Source of the DNA: Pyrocephalus nanus
Lineage: Eukaryota > Chordata > Aves > Passeriformes > Tyrannidae
DNA length: 64,000 nucleotides
Assembly (NCBI GenBank): GCA_038380795.1
Contig: CM076274.1
Location: 17,268,027-17,332,026 of the forward strand
Direction: 5' to 3'
Positions 46,601 to 58,600 of the stretch are shown here, in pieces. The stretch's first letter is position 1; each line of letters starts with the position of its first letter. Under the pieces are notes generated by a model, which searched no databases, was not told the origin of the DNA, and saw only the letters and a program-made list of their open reading frames with translations. The position numbers and the translations under genes are program-made.

Positions 46601-49600
46601 TCAGGATTAGTCAGTGTGGCAGGACCAGAGGAGGGAGAGGCAACTCATGCAGGAGGGGAAACCTGTGGCAAGGGAAGGAGCACAGCCCAGGGCAGCACTG
46701 TGGCAGAAGGTGGCACTGGCCATGTGTCCCTGTCCCTCTGAGGCTATCAGGGATCCTGCTCTGGGTTAATCCCACCTCTTCTGGTGCTTTTCTGTGGAGG
46801 GATCCTTCTTTAAGAGGACCAAAGCCTTTCCCAGTGTGCTGGGAGGATCTGAGCATTCTGCTGTTGGGGCATCTGAATGTCCCAGCCCTGAACTCTGCCC
46901 CGAAATCTTCCCAGGGCTGAGAGGCACATCCAAGAAGGGTCAACCCTCTCAACCTGTGTTCCCTGGAGCCTCCATCCCATCTCTCTGCTCTGGACTGTCC
47001 CCAACCTCATCCTTGAAGCACAGTACCCACCACAGGGTGTGGGATTGCTTTGGCCTCCCAGGGCAGGGGATGAGGGTGCAATGTGTCGCAGGTGGCACAG
47101 CCCCATCCCAGATCCTGGCCTGCAGAACTGCTCCTCCACCTGGACCCCTGATTAATGCCAGCTAGAAAAGCAGCCTGCTGAGTCTGAGGTCCCATCACCT
47201 CTGCCTGGTCAGTCAGAACTGACTGTGCCCTGTCACTTGTTTCCTAGAGTGACTCAAATTATGAGAGCGAGTTCGGTCTCCCCCAAAAAAACAGCAAAGT
47301 GCCCTGGCAGCCAAAAAGCACCATGTCCTGGGGTGCTTCAGGCCCAGCATCACCAGACTGGTGAGGGAGGGGATTGTCCCACTCTGCTCTGCACTGGGGC
47401 AGCCTCACCTCGAGTGCTGGGGGCAGTTTTGGGCACCACAATATAAGAAGGATATAAAGCTATTAGAGGGCATCCAGAGGAGCACTACAAAGGTGGTGAA
47501 GGGTCTGGAGGGGAAGCCATATGAGGAAAGGATGGGGTCACCTGGCTTGTTCAGCCTGAAGAGGAGACTGAGGACAGACCTCATTGGGACCTGCAGCTTC
47601 CTCATGAGGGGAAGCCAAGGGGCAGCACCAATCTCTGCTCTCTGCTGACCAGTGACAGGACCCAAGCCTGAGGCTGTGTCAGAGGAGGTTTAGGTCGGAT
47701 CTCAGGAAAAGGTTCTTCCCCCAGAGGGTGGTCGGGCACTGAACAGGCTCCCCAGGCAGTGGTCACAGCACCAAGGCTGCCAGAGCTCAAGAAGCATTTG
47801 GACAACACTCTCAGGCACATGGTGGGATTGTTGGGGCTGCTCTGTGCAGTGCCAAGAGTTGGATTTGATGACCCTTGTGGTGCCCTTCCAACTCAGGATA
47901 TTCTATGGAAACTGTTTCTGTTGAGTGTAACAGCTCTGGATGCTCCAATAGCCAATTGCTTTGCAAATCTTGCTAAATTTTGGACGTTAGCAGCTTTTTA
48001 TGGCCTGATCCTGATCACCTGGAATGAAACTGCTGCCTTGTTTTCCTGTTTGTTGCTGCTTATGAGGAAAATGGATTTTTTTTTGACTGTACATTTACCA
48101 TTTTAGAGACTGAAGTTGCATCCCTTTTGTTTGTATCCATTATGTTTCCAAGAGCTCTGCTTTAACACTCTGAGTATGGGAGACCTTTCAGCGTGGGGAT
48201 CAGTTGGTGTGCAGCACTGAGACAGGCTACACCATTTTTGTATATAAGGGCAGCATGATGTTTTCACCTCTCGCTGTGCCCCACTCTCGCACCTTGTTTC
48301 CTTTGCACCCAACTAATTTCTCAGAATGAATTATTCCGAATTTTCCGCTAATACAGTCATGCTACTAAAAGATTTTAAAAATATAAGCTGCTAAAGGTGT
48401 TTATTATGTTATTATGTACAGACATTTTTTTTCTTTTAAATGGACCGACCCCCTCTCTTCCCTTCCTCCAGCAGTGGATTCCTGAGGTTAATTATATGCT
48501 GCGTAACAAAGGTGTTATTTCCTTTTGTGCCTTTGGTTGAGTTCCTTTTCATGGCTGAAGAAATGAGCTGGGAGAATAAAGGCTTTGCACGGAAGTGCAT
48601 TAAAGTCAGTGGGCTTTGGCTCATACCCAGAAAGAAAAGCAGCACATGGTTTAATTCCAGGGCAGGCTCAAGCAGTCGCATTTAAGGTTTTTTTTCAGCG
48701 GTGATGGTGCAGCTTTTTTGGTTGGATTCTTCATATTCAGCTGTCAGAGGGGAAAAATGAATTCCCCAGCGACCAGCACATAGTCGTAACACGCTGTCTC
48801 CCTCTCTCCAGATGAATGGCAGTGATGGAATGTTCAAATATGAGGAGATCGTCTTGGAAAGGGTAAGTATACTCTTTACTCACCCGCCAGCAGCCTCTTC
48901 CCACTCACCCACCCCCCCAGCACAGCCAGCCCCCCACGCATCCCTGCACCAGTTGATGGGGAGGGCTTGGTCACTGCTCCCTGCTCTCCCTGGAGGTTTT
49001 TGTGGGTGTCACACTCGCTCTGCCTGCCTGGCCCCTGCAGCAGGGGGAGAGGTGGGCTTGCTGCTCCCCCCTCCCCCTGCACACCCCTCCAGAAGGCAGG
49101 GAGGAGGGCTTCTCCCTTGCCTCCCTCTCTCACACCCCCTCCCACACAAACCATCAGTGCAGTGGGGGAGGCTCTTTGTCATTGCCTTTGCCAGAAAACG
49201 GAGGAGCAGGGAGCTCTGCTTGTGCTGGCACTGAGGTAGGTGCACCCCACAGCTGGGCACGGGGGGCTGATGCCACCCCCCCACCAGACTCCCCGCTGCT
49301 CTGGGGTACACACAGCCTCGGGATGCTAAGCTGCAAGAGCAGGTTTTTAAGTAAAACAAACCACAATGGGAGAAGTTTCTGCTGAAGCCTTTTCTTTGCC
49401 GGCAACACAGAGGTGATGGCGTGCACCACACCACCCGCTGCTACAATCAGCTCCCCCCACGTGTGGGGTTTATCCGGGGGCAAGCCAACACCACACAGGG
49501 CAGGGAGGGCTTTCCCTTGGCGCCCAGGAAGTGGCAGGGATGGTGGGATGGAGAGGGAGTGGGAAAAGCTGGCCCAAGGTTTACTCCAAGAGACGGGTGC

Positions 49601-52600
49601 AGCCGTGCTGAGGGGATGGCTGGGGTGGGAGGCTGCCCACGGCACTCCACGGCACACCCTGCCTCCTCCTCAGAGCCGTGCCGGCCTCGCTGCCTGGCCA
49701 GCAGTGCAGGGGAGATGCAACGCTCATTATTCTGTTCCTCTCTGCCTTTAGTCATCTCCCTCCTTCCCTTGGCTCTGCATCACGGAGGTGGGTGGACGGA
49801 AGGTTATCTGGGGCTGCCGCCTCACCCACCGCTTCCCTGGCATGCCTGACGAAACCAGCCCAGGGGATCCTTCCTTTTTGGGCTAAGCAATTCTTGCCCC
49901 AGGCCCAAGGCAGAGGCAAAAGCCTCGTTTTCAGGGATGCTTCAGAGCATCCTCTGTCCTCAGGGCTGAGGGAACAAGGGGAGAGCTGGCAGGACCACAC
50001 AGAGAGGCCCCCACTGATTCCCCACACTCATTGATGCCCTCGTTTTAAACCCCTGGGCAGCAATTCTCTCTCCAACAAGGTGAGAACATTTCAGTGATTA
50101 GCAGCCAGGGTCAGCATGGACCATACCCAGGTCCTTTCCCTTCAGCTTGCCCCCAGTGGGATCCAACAAGCCTGTCTTAATGCAAGAGAAGCACCCCGGT
50201 GCCTGCAGGTGAGGCTGTCCCCTTGCTGGGAAGTTTGGATTCCAGAGTTGACCTCAGTGTACCCCAAAATTGCTGGTCTGTCAGTGTTATTAATCCTTGT
50301 CTTTGTTGTAAATACAAGGGTAAATGCAGCAGCATTTATCAAAATAAAAATTAACACCTCCCAGATGATTTCCAGGTTTTGTGGCTGACAAAGGGCAGGC
50401 ACAACAAACGGTTGGAGATCATTTTACAGCCTCACCTGCCTTGCTGTGGCCAGGCTGGGTCCCCTTGACAGTAAGAAGCTTTTCTGAGTTGCACACAGGG
50501 TAACCAGAATCCATCTTAGAGGAAAGAGAGCAGCCCCAGACCCTCTACTGCTGAGTGCCTCCTTGTCACATGCCAGCCAAATTCCAGCTGGCCGGAAGGT
50601 ATCCGGGAGCGTTGTACCATGGTGGGTCCTGGTGCTGTGTCACGAGTGTCACACTGTGGGAGCAGAGACCTCTGCATCACTGCAGGAGCTGATGCTGGGC
50701 CCAGATTGCTGGGGAGAAGTGCAAGCCCCAGCTGGCTGTTGGTGCTGAGGGAGCTCCAGTGGGGCCCTCCTGGCCACAGCTGCCCTGGAAGGGCGGAGAA
50801 CCCCATCATCCAACACCGAGCACTGAGGCTGCGGGCAGCCAGGGGAGTGCTTGGCCTGAGCCCACTTGTGTATGAGAGGCAGGCATGATAGTATGTGACT
50901 AAGTGTCAGCTCTTCCGCATGAGAAAACAAGACTAGGAGCCATCTGATTTTCAAGGCAGAGCAAAAAAAGCAGGAATTGTCCACTTGCATCAAGCACAGA
51001 TCTGGAAGCAACGCCTGTGAGTGTGTCACTAATGAGGATCCTGCAAGTGGGAGAGGCAGCACAGGGCCACAGCCACTCAGTCCTGAGATGCTGCGGGAAT
51101 GGGCTGGAGATAAGCTGCTTGCCCCTGCATTCCCCCCAGTCCTACTACGGCAGGAGAAGCTCAAGTGATGCTCCAAGCACGTCTGTGAGGAAGAGGAGGC
51201 GTAAACTGGAGACCCCACTCCATCCTGATAGCCACCTCCACCCAATCCTGCAAATCTTGGCACCGGCATCGCCGGTCCCCCAGCTTGGCTCTGTGCCAGG
51301 GCTACATCCCAGGGGTGCAGGGAGGCAGGGGTGGGATGCTGGTGACTGGCACAATCCCCGCTGGTCTGTGCGGGCTGCGGCGTCGGTGTCTCCTCCTGGG
51401 GAGCAGCCAGCGAGGGGAGGTTTTCTCCGCCAAGGACCACCTCCTCTTCCCCCAGCTCCCCGCCTGCCTCAGAGTCTCTCCGTGGAGACGCGGTGGTGAG
51501 GGAGGTCCTCGGCGGCTCCCACTCTCCCACTCCATCTGTTCAGCGATCCATGCTCCGCGCCGAGCGCTCGGCTGATGAACGCTGGCCTCTCCTCCAGCCG
51601 CGCATCCCTCTGCCCCCTGGGCCAGCCACCCTGGGGTGGGACGGATGCTCCCAGGGATCCCGCGCCCCAGACGGTCCCGCAGCTGAGGGGAACCATCCCG
51701 GGAGGGCCGGCAGGGAGTGGCTGCCCATGGGGGAAAGACGCAGCGTTTGATTTCCCGCAGGGTAACTCCGGCCTCGGCTTCAGCATAGCGGGAGGAATCG
51801 ACAACCCCCATGTCCCGGATGACCCGGGTATCTTCATCACCAAGATCATCCCCGGGGGAGCGGCAGCCATGGATGGCCGTCTAGGGTGAGTACAGGGCTG
51901 GGGGAGCAGCTCCAGCGGGGTGTCACCCAGGATCTCAGCACAGACCCCTTAGTCCCCTTCCCTGCCACGGGCCCTGGCCCCCCTCATGTCTCTTCCCCAC
52001 AGTTGGATCCTCTTGGTTCAGGGATGCCCCTCGGTCCGGGCCATCAGCCTCCTGTCCGTAGCCACCCCTCCTCCCCTCCCTGTGTGAGGTTCTTGCTCCC
52101 ATCCTTCCAACCACAGCCCAGGGCAGGATCCAACCTTTCCTCTCATATCCCATCTCCACCAGGGCTGCACCATGGGGACCAGCCCCACTGCCTCCTGCTT
52201 TGGGAGGGACCGTGCTCTCACCCCAGCAGAGCAGGATCTGGCCAGCTTGAGCAGCTTCCCTTTGTGTGTCTGGAGGAGGGTGGCAGATGTAGCCAGAGGA
52301 GGGTGGCATGGGCCGGTGGTTCCCCAGGAGAGCTCAGGGCCACGCTGTACCCACAGGGTGAACGACTGCGTGCTGCGGGTGAATGACGTGGACGTCTCCG
52401 AGGTTGTGCACAGCAAAGCCGTGGAGGCCCTGAAGGAAGCGGGCCCCGTGGTCAGGCTCGTGGTGCGGCGCCGGCAGCCCCCGCCAGAGACCATCATGGA
52501 GGTTAACCTGATGAAGGGCCCCAAAGGTGAACCCCTCACTCTGCTCGCTTCACTGGGGTGCCCCACAGGAGGGTGTGGGGTGAGCCCTCGATGTGAGATG

Positions 52601-55600
52601 CCATGAGATGCAGGGCAGCACTGCGGGGCACGTGGGATGCAGGGTGGCACTGCCGCAGTGCAGGATGCTGTGGGGGGGCCCAGCAGCGTGGGGTGCTGTG
52701 GGGCACAGGGTATGGGAAAGACCCACAGTGCAGTGAGTGGTGGCTGGGCTGGCTCCAGGCAGCTGCAGGGTTTGGGACTTTGTGGGAAGTCCAGTGAGGC
52801 AGAGGGGCCATGTGCCAGCCTGGGATTCTGTCCATCTATGTGTCCCTCACCTGCCTTCTCACTCCTCCTCAGGCCTGGGGTTCAGCATTGCAGGGGGCAT
52901 CGGAAACCAGCACATCCCTGGGGACAACAGCATCTACATCACCAAGATCATCGAGGGAGGTGCTGCCCAAAAGGACGGGCGCCTGCAGATCGGGGACCGG
53001 CTGCTTGCGGTAAGCCCTGCGGCCACAGCCAGCCGTGAGGTGGTGCTGGGCAGGCTTCACCAAGCTGCAGTGTTGATCCTGAACTCCAACACTCCTCCTG
53101 TCAGCAGCCTCATGCCCCTTTCTTCCTTGGGGTCCTTCTGGGATGGTGCTGTGGGAGGGGCAGGTGTAGCACTGGCTGCAGGCAGGAGCGCCAAACCCAA
53201 GGAGATGCGACCCTGTCTTTGGAACCACAGCAGCACCCACCCTATGGAGAACTGCTCCCCTCCTGCAGCACTGCATTGGTCCCTGCCCTCCTGTTCAGCC
53301 ACGTCACTCAGCCCTTTCCCTCCGGCAGGTGAATAACACAAACCTGCAGGATGTGCGGCACGAGGAGGCAGTGGCTGCCCTGAAGAACACCTCTGACATG
53401 GTGTACCTGAAAGTGGCCAAGCCCGGCAACATCCACCTCAACGACATGTACGCGCCCCCCGACTACGCCAGCAGTACGTACGCACCGGGCGCTGCCACGG
53501 GGTGTGCTGGGGGGCACGGGCTGTGCTGGGGGGGCAAGTAATGCTGGGCTGGTCTGCGTGTCCTCATTGCATGTGGATTTCTCCTCCTGATGACCTTCTC
53601 CTCCCATGCAGCCTTCTCAGCCTTGGCTGACAACCACATAAGCCATAACTCCAGTCTGGGCTACCTGGGCAGCGTTGAGAGCAAGCCTGCCTATCCCGTC
53701 CCAACCCAGGTGACTCCGGCCCGGTACTCGCCTATTCCTCGGCACATGATCGGAGACGATGACTTCACCAGGTGAGAACTAGGCATGAGCATCCCCTAAT
53801 CCCTGATCCTTCTCCTTCCCTCTCTTTTCCTCTGTGGTGGCTTGACCTTGTCCCCACTGCTGGTACAGAGCCTCAGCCAAAAAAAGCCTGTAGGTGCATG
53901 GTGCAAAGCTTTAGGCCACCCATAATGTGCTCTGTGCTCCCCTGCCTGCTGTGTCAATCCCTGGCTCGCTGCATCCACTCCCTCTCTGTTTCCCTCCTGC
54001 TCTTTCACGAGCTTTACCCATCTGCATTCCTGCTTAGTTTTACCATACCTGCAACACAAGGTGTCCCCTGCCCTTACGGTGCCAGCAGTGCCACGGGCTC
54101 CCAGGATGTCCCCAAGTGGAGATGTGCTGGGGATGAAGGGCTGGGGGGGCCACAGCCTTCCAAACAAGTGGGACTCCTCCTCCCACACAACTTGAGTCTG
54201 GCATCCCAAACCACCTGCACACAGGTGCCTTTTCAACAGCTGCCAGCCCAGGGCTTGCCAGCCCCCTGCCCAGCCCTGCCACAGCCCCCTTTGCCCCACT
54301 AGAATCATTTATGCAGGTTTGTTTCCAGAAGCCAGGAAACAAAGAGGAGCACAAAGAAGACATTGCTCTGAGCCTAAATGCGGTATAAAATTTCTTCAAA
54401 GCCTCGAGCTGAGAATGAGGGAGCGAGATCTGGCAGGTCCTGCTCTGCTTGCCCAGGCTTACAGCTTTCACTCTTCTTGCCACAGCCTCAGGGCCAGTGT
54501 TGAGCCTGCTCTGGATTTGGTATCCCCAGGGCCAGGACTGTAGGCTTAGGCTGTATTCTAAGGACCAACACTCGAGTTGGGCTTAGGGCTGGCTCTGCAT
54601 CTGGAACAAGGTTGCAGGCTGGTTTTGGGGTTGTGTTCACAGTGGAAGATAGCTTTGGCTGGGATTCTCCTGCTCTGCATGTCAGTGTTGGATGCTGGAG
54701 TGGGAGACTCTGACTTTCCATCCGCTGTCAGGTCTGCTGTCCTCCTGGAGAGTGGCTGGACCTTTGTCACAGGGATTTCTCTTTTCTTGGTGCTCAGCCA
54801 CAGCTGGGTGCCTCTGCACGCCATGACCTGTGCAGCACTGGCTTCCATCCACACCCCATCTCTCCCACCTGGCGTTGGCACCAATGATTCCAGTTCTACA
54901 GCCTGTTTCTGGTGCTGCATCCTCACCAGGTGTAGCAGCTCCTGTGCTGTCAGGGCACTGGGGGATGATGCCACAGGCAGGAACAGTGCTTTCTGCCATT
55001 ACATTGCACTACAGAAGGGACTGAATCCCAGCACTTGGAACACACAACGGGGACACTGATCCCACCAGGGTGTCCCTTCTTACATGTGCCAACATTCTTA
55101 TTTGTAGGTTAGAGAGTGAACAGCCCAGCCTAGGCTGGACAAAGCCAGTGACAATGGCACAGGGACGTCAATGCAGTGGCTCAGCAGTGGCTTTGGCAGT
55201 GGCAATGGCACAGTGATGGCTCAGCAGTGGCCCTGGTGCAGCACGTGCTGGTGGCCACTAGAGGATGGTGCTGCCTTGTGGAGGGCCACACTGCAGACAG
55301 GCTGGCACCACTGGGCCACGGTTCCCAGCCACAGCCCCCACCCCCCTCAATAGATTCACAGCCTGTGGTGGGCTCAGCACCTCCCTCTTCCACCCCTGGA
55401 CAGTGCTGAAAGCCTCATGTGCATCACTGAGCCTGCAGGACACCATCACTGAGGGTCTGTTGGTCTGTCTGGGGCTTCATTTCCTCTCTTCGTTGCTGTA
55501 GTATCTCTCTACCTTCCATCAAAGTGTCTAGTCCTCATGGGTGCTGGACAGGCTTCCCCTCAGACTGAACTGGGGTGGTGGTTCCTGCACATTGCTTGGG

Positions 55601-58600
55601 AAGCAGCAAAACCCAAGGGGCAGAGCACGTTCATCTCCTGGTTGGAAGCAGTGTTTGCAGACCCAGAAATCTGACCTAGTTCTTCCCCTGGAAGAAGGTT
55701 CCTAGACCTTGGGACAGCTTTGCAGCAGAGGGACTGATAGCTGCAGCCCTTCCTGACCCCCCTCAACTGCCCCTGAGCCAAGCATTGGTGGCTTCTTGAG
55801 GACGTGGGTTGAGCATCTTTTGACCCCAGTGGTGTTTCCAGAGTGTTTCCCTGGTCTCCTCCTGAAGAAGCCACTGGCCCAGCAGTTGTTGCGAGGCAGA
55901 GACAGGCATTGTGGGGCAGCCACTGCACAGAGAATTCAGAATGTTCCTGCCCCTTGTGCCTCCCAGCAGTGCTGCCAGCAGAGCCTGCCACACCTCAGTG
56001 TTCACCATCAGTGTCTCATCATCCATGTCCTACAAGGGACAGCCAGCTCTGTCCCCTTCCAGGCAGCAGCGAGGCCACAGGAGCGAGTGCAACCAGAGAC
56101 AGGGGACCAGGATGCTGTGCCTGGTGGGAGGCATGGGGACAAAGAGGAGCAACTGGGAGAGTTGGGCTGTGCTGAGCCCAGGGTCTGGGCAGAGCAGGAG
56201 CTCAGCAAGACCTTCTCAGAAGGCATCCTGCACTTCTATCGGTTTCCTGCTCCTATTGCTCCTTATGAGATGATTGCCTGGAGCTAAGTGACAATCAGTC
56301 CATAAGGACTCCCCCCCAGGGAATGATGGTGGGAGACTTTTCCCGGGGTGCTGGCACCTGTCCCTGGAGGTAAATCCTGTCACCTGCATCCCTTAAAGCA
56401 CCAAAACCTTCCCCCATCTGCCCAAGTGATGGCAGTGATGCTCCAGCCTGGCCCGAGGGGCTGAAGAAGACTCCAGCCCCACCCATGAGCTGGGAGGCCC
56501 GGACACAGACAATCCTGTCACCAGCTCTGCTGCTCCTCATCCTGATGTCTCACTGTCCCTTATCTGTGCTTTCAGGGAGCCCCGGAAAATCATCCTGCAC
56601 AAAGGCTCCACTGGCCTGGGCTTCAACATTGTTGGAGGGGAAGACGGCGAGGGGATCTTTGTGTCCTTCATCCTGGCTGGAGGCCCTGCTGACCTCAGCG
56701 GGGAGCTGCGGAGGGGAGATCGCATCCTCTCGGTGAGTAGGTGGGGCAGCCCCTGCCCCTCCATGGCCTCCCCTAGCACCCAAAGGATACCTGTCCCCTG
56801 TCACCCCAGCCAGACACAGCTCCACAGGATGCACCCCCAGTGCGGGTGTGGACACGGCTGCGGTGGGGGCAGCCCTGATGCCCGGGAGGGCCGGGGGCAG
56901 GTACCGGGGATGTCGGTACTAGAGATGCCGGTAGTGGAAGTGCCAGTACTGGGGCACGGTGGCGGGGTGATGAGGCACTGAGAGTATGGGTACCATGGGC
57001 ACCGGTACAGGAGCGGGACAGCGAAAAACAGGGCACACCCCGCCGGTCCAGTCCCGTCCAGCGGAGCCGCTCTGTTCCCCCGCAGGTGAACGGCGTGAAC
57101 CTCCGCAACGCCACCCACGAGCAGGCGGCGGCGGCGCTGAAGCGGGCGGGGCAGACGGTGACCATCATCGCGCAGTACCGGCCCGAAGGTACCGCCACGG
57201 GGCAACCGGGGACGGAACCGGGAACCGACACCGGGCCGGGGCGGGGGGGAGGGCGGGGCAGAGGGCGGGGCATGCGGCTGAAGGGGCGGGGCGGGGCGAG
57301 CAGGGGGCGTGGCAGTCTCGCGCGCGCGGGCCGGGGGGCCGGGGCAGGGGGCGGCGGGCGGGGCGCCGATTGGCGCGGGGCGGGGCTCTCGGGCGGGGCG
57401 GGCGCCCATTGGCCGGCGCGGCGGGAGGGGGCGTGGCCTCGGCGTCCCGCCGGCCGTGCCTGCGCGGCTTTGTGTGAGGGCCGGGCGGGAGCGGGGCCGG
57501 GGCCGCCCTCCCCGCCGCCAGGTGAGCGACCCCCGCCGCCCCCGGGCCGGGCCGCCCCTTCCCGGCACCGGCACCGCCGCCGGGCTCGGTGGGACGGGCT
57601 TCTCCGCGGGGGAGGAGGGAGAGCTCTGCGCGCCCGAGGGCGTCTCCGCGAGGCCCGGCGCCGTGGGGTCCCGCGGGCCTGGCTGGGGCACGCCGCGGTC
57701 AGGGGGGGTGCCTTGGGGGTCTGTCGTGCTGAGGGCCTGCGGGCGGGGCTGGGTTGGGGCTCTCCCCCTCCTCCGAGCATCGCACCTGCGAGCCCGCGGT
57801 GAGCGCCGGGCTCCGGTTCCCTGGGCGGCGCGGGGCGGGTGGTCCCGCGGGGGCTCCCGGTGGCAGCGGGAAGGGAGGGACGGGCAGCTGCCTGTCCGAA
57901 CCCTCCCGGGGGACGGCAGCGCTGGAGAGCGGCCCGTTGGGCTGGGAGGGCGAGCGCTGGGAGGATCCTCCCCCACCCAGCGAGGGGCCCGGGGATGCTC
58001 CCGGGGCTGTGCCTCGTCCCGACCGGCGCCGTGCGTGTGCCGGGATGCAGCCATTCCCATCCCTTGGAAAAGCTGTCTGTCCTGTGCCTCGCTGCCTTCC
58101 TCCACCAGCGATTCTCCTCCTCTCCAAGGAGGCCAGTGTGCCACCCCTTTGTCTTGTGCCTCCTCAGAGGCATCGCTGGGCAGTGTCCTGCTGGTCCCTG
58201 TCCCTGCTGTCCTGCTCTGTCCCGTGGCAGAGGCCACTGGGGCGTGGAGTCATTAGTGCTGCTCAGGGCTGTGCTGTGGGTGTGGGGTTTGTTTGTTTTG
58301 GCTCTTTTTTTTTTTTTTTCTTTCTTTCTTTCTTTCTTTCCAGGAAGCACTTAATATTCTTGTATTTCTGGCTCCCTTTGCCACTTGAGATTTGGCAAAG
58401 ACACCAACCAAGAGTGGTTCTTAAATGTCAAACGGGACGAAATGTTTTGAAACCCCTTTAGACCGAGGCGGAAATGTCAGTGCTGTGTAGCTGGTGGCTT
58501 TCTGGGTCCGGGATGGCTCCTGGCATGTGTGGGCAGCAGCACCCGGCACACAGGCTGCAGCCATCCCAGAAGGCAGCCTTGGTGCTGTGGAATAAGGGCT

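Larger units (their letters stand above)
41763..48811 (+). other. DLG3: DLG3 intron after I1
   Basis: A 7 kb intron. It holds an A-rich simple-sequence patch (45,217-45,300, AAACAAGC units and a C7 run) and a CR1 LINE end (47,320-47,908), listed separately. A 424-codon frame from ATG 41,474 crosses I1 in another frame and is discussed as doubtful. The 1 kb before exon 2 is AT-rich. Confidence 0.6.
51886..57085 (+). other. DLG3: Short DLG3 introns within the PDZ region
   Basis: The small introns 51886-52356, 52527-52872, 53010-53328, 53474-53611 and 56733-57085 are all GT-AG and contain nothing recognised beyond splice signals. Introns inside the PDZ block are far shorter than those upstream. 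Confidence 0.6.

Noticed and set aside
50649..51530. 293-codon minus-strand frame in intron 2
   Set aside because: No domain, Ser/Pro-rich and overlaps intronic sequence only; the same applies to the 302-codon frame at 44161-45069.
56773..58350. 525- and 478-codon minus-strand frames
   Set aside because: Antisense shadows of the intragenic CpG island and exon 9; low-complexity Pro/Arg sequence.
58341..58461. Acceptor-like CAG after the T15-(CTTT)5 tract
   Set aside because: The following frame has no DLG similarity; the pyrimidine tract is a microsatellite.
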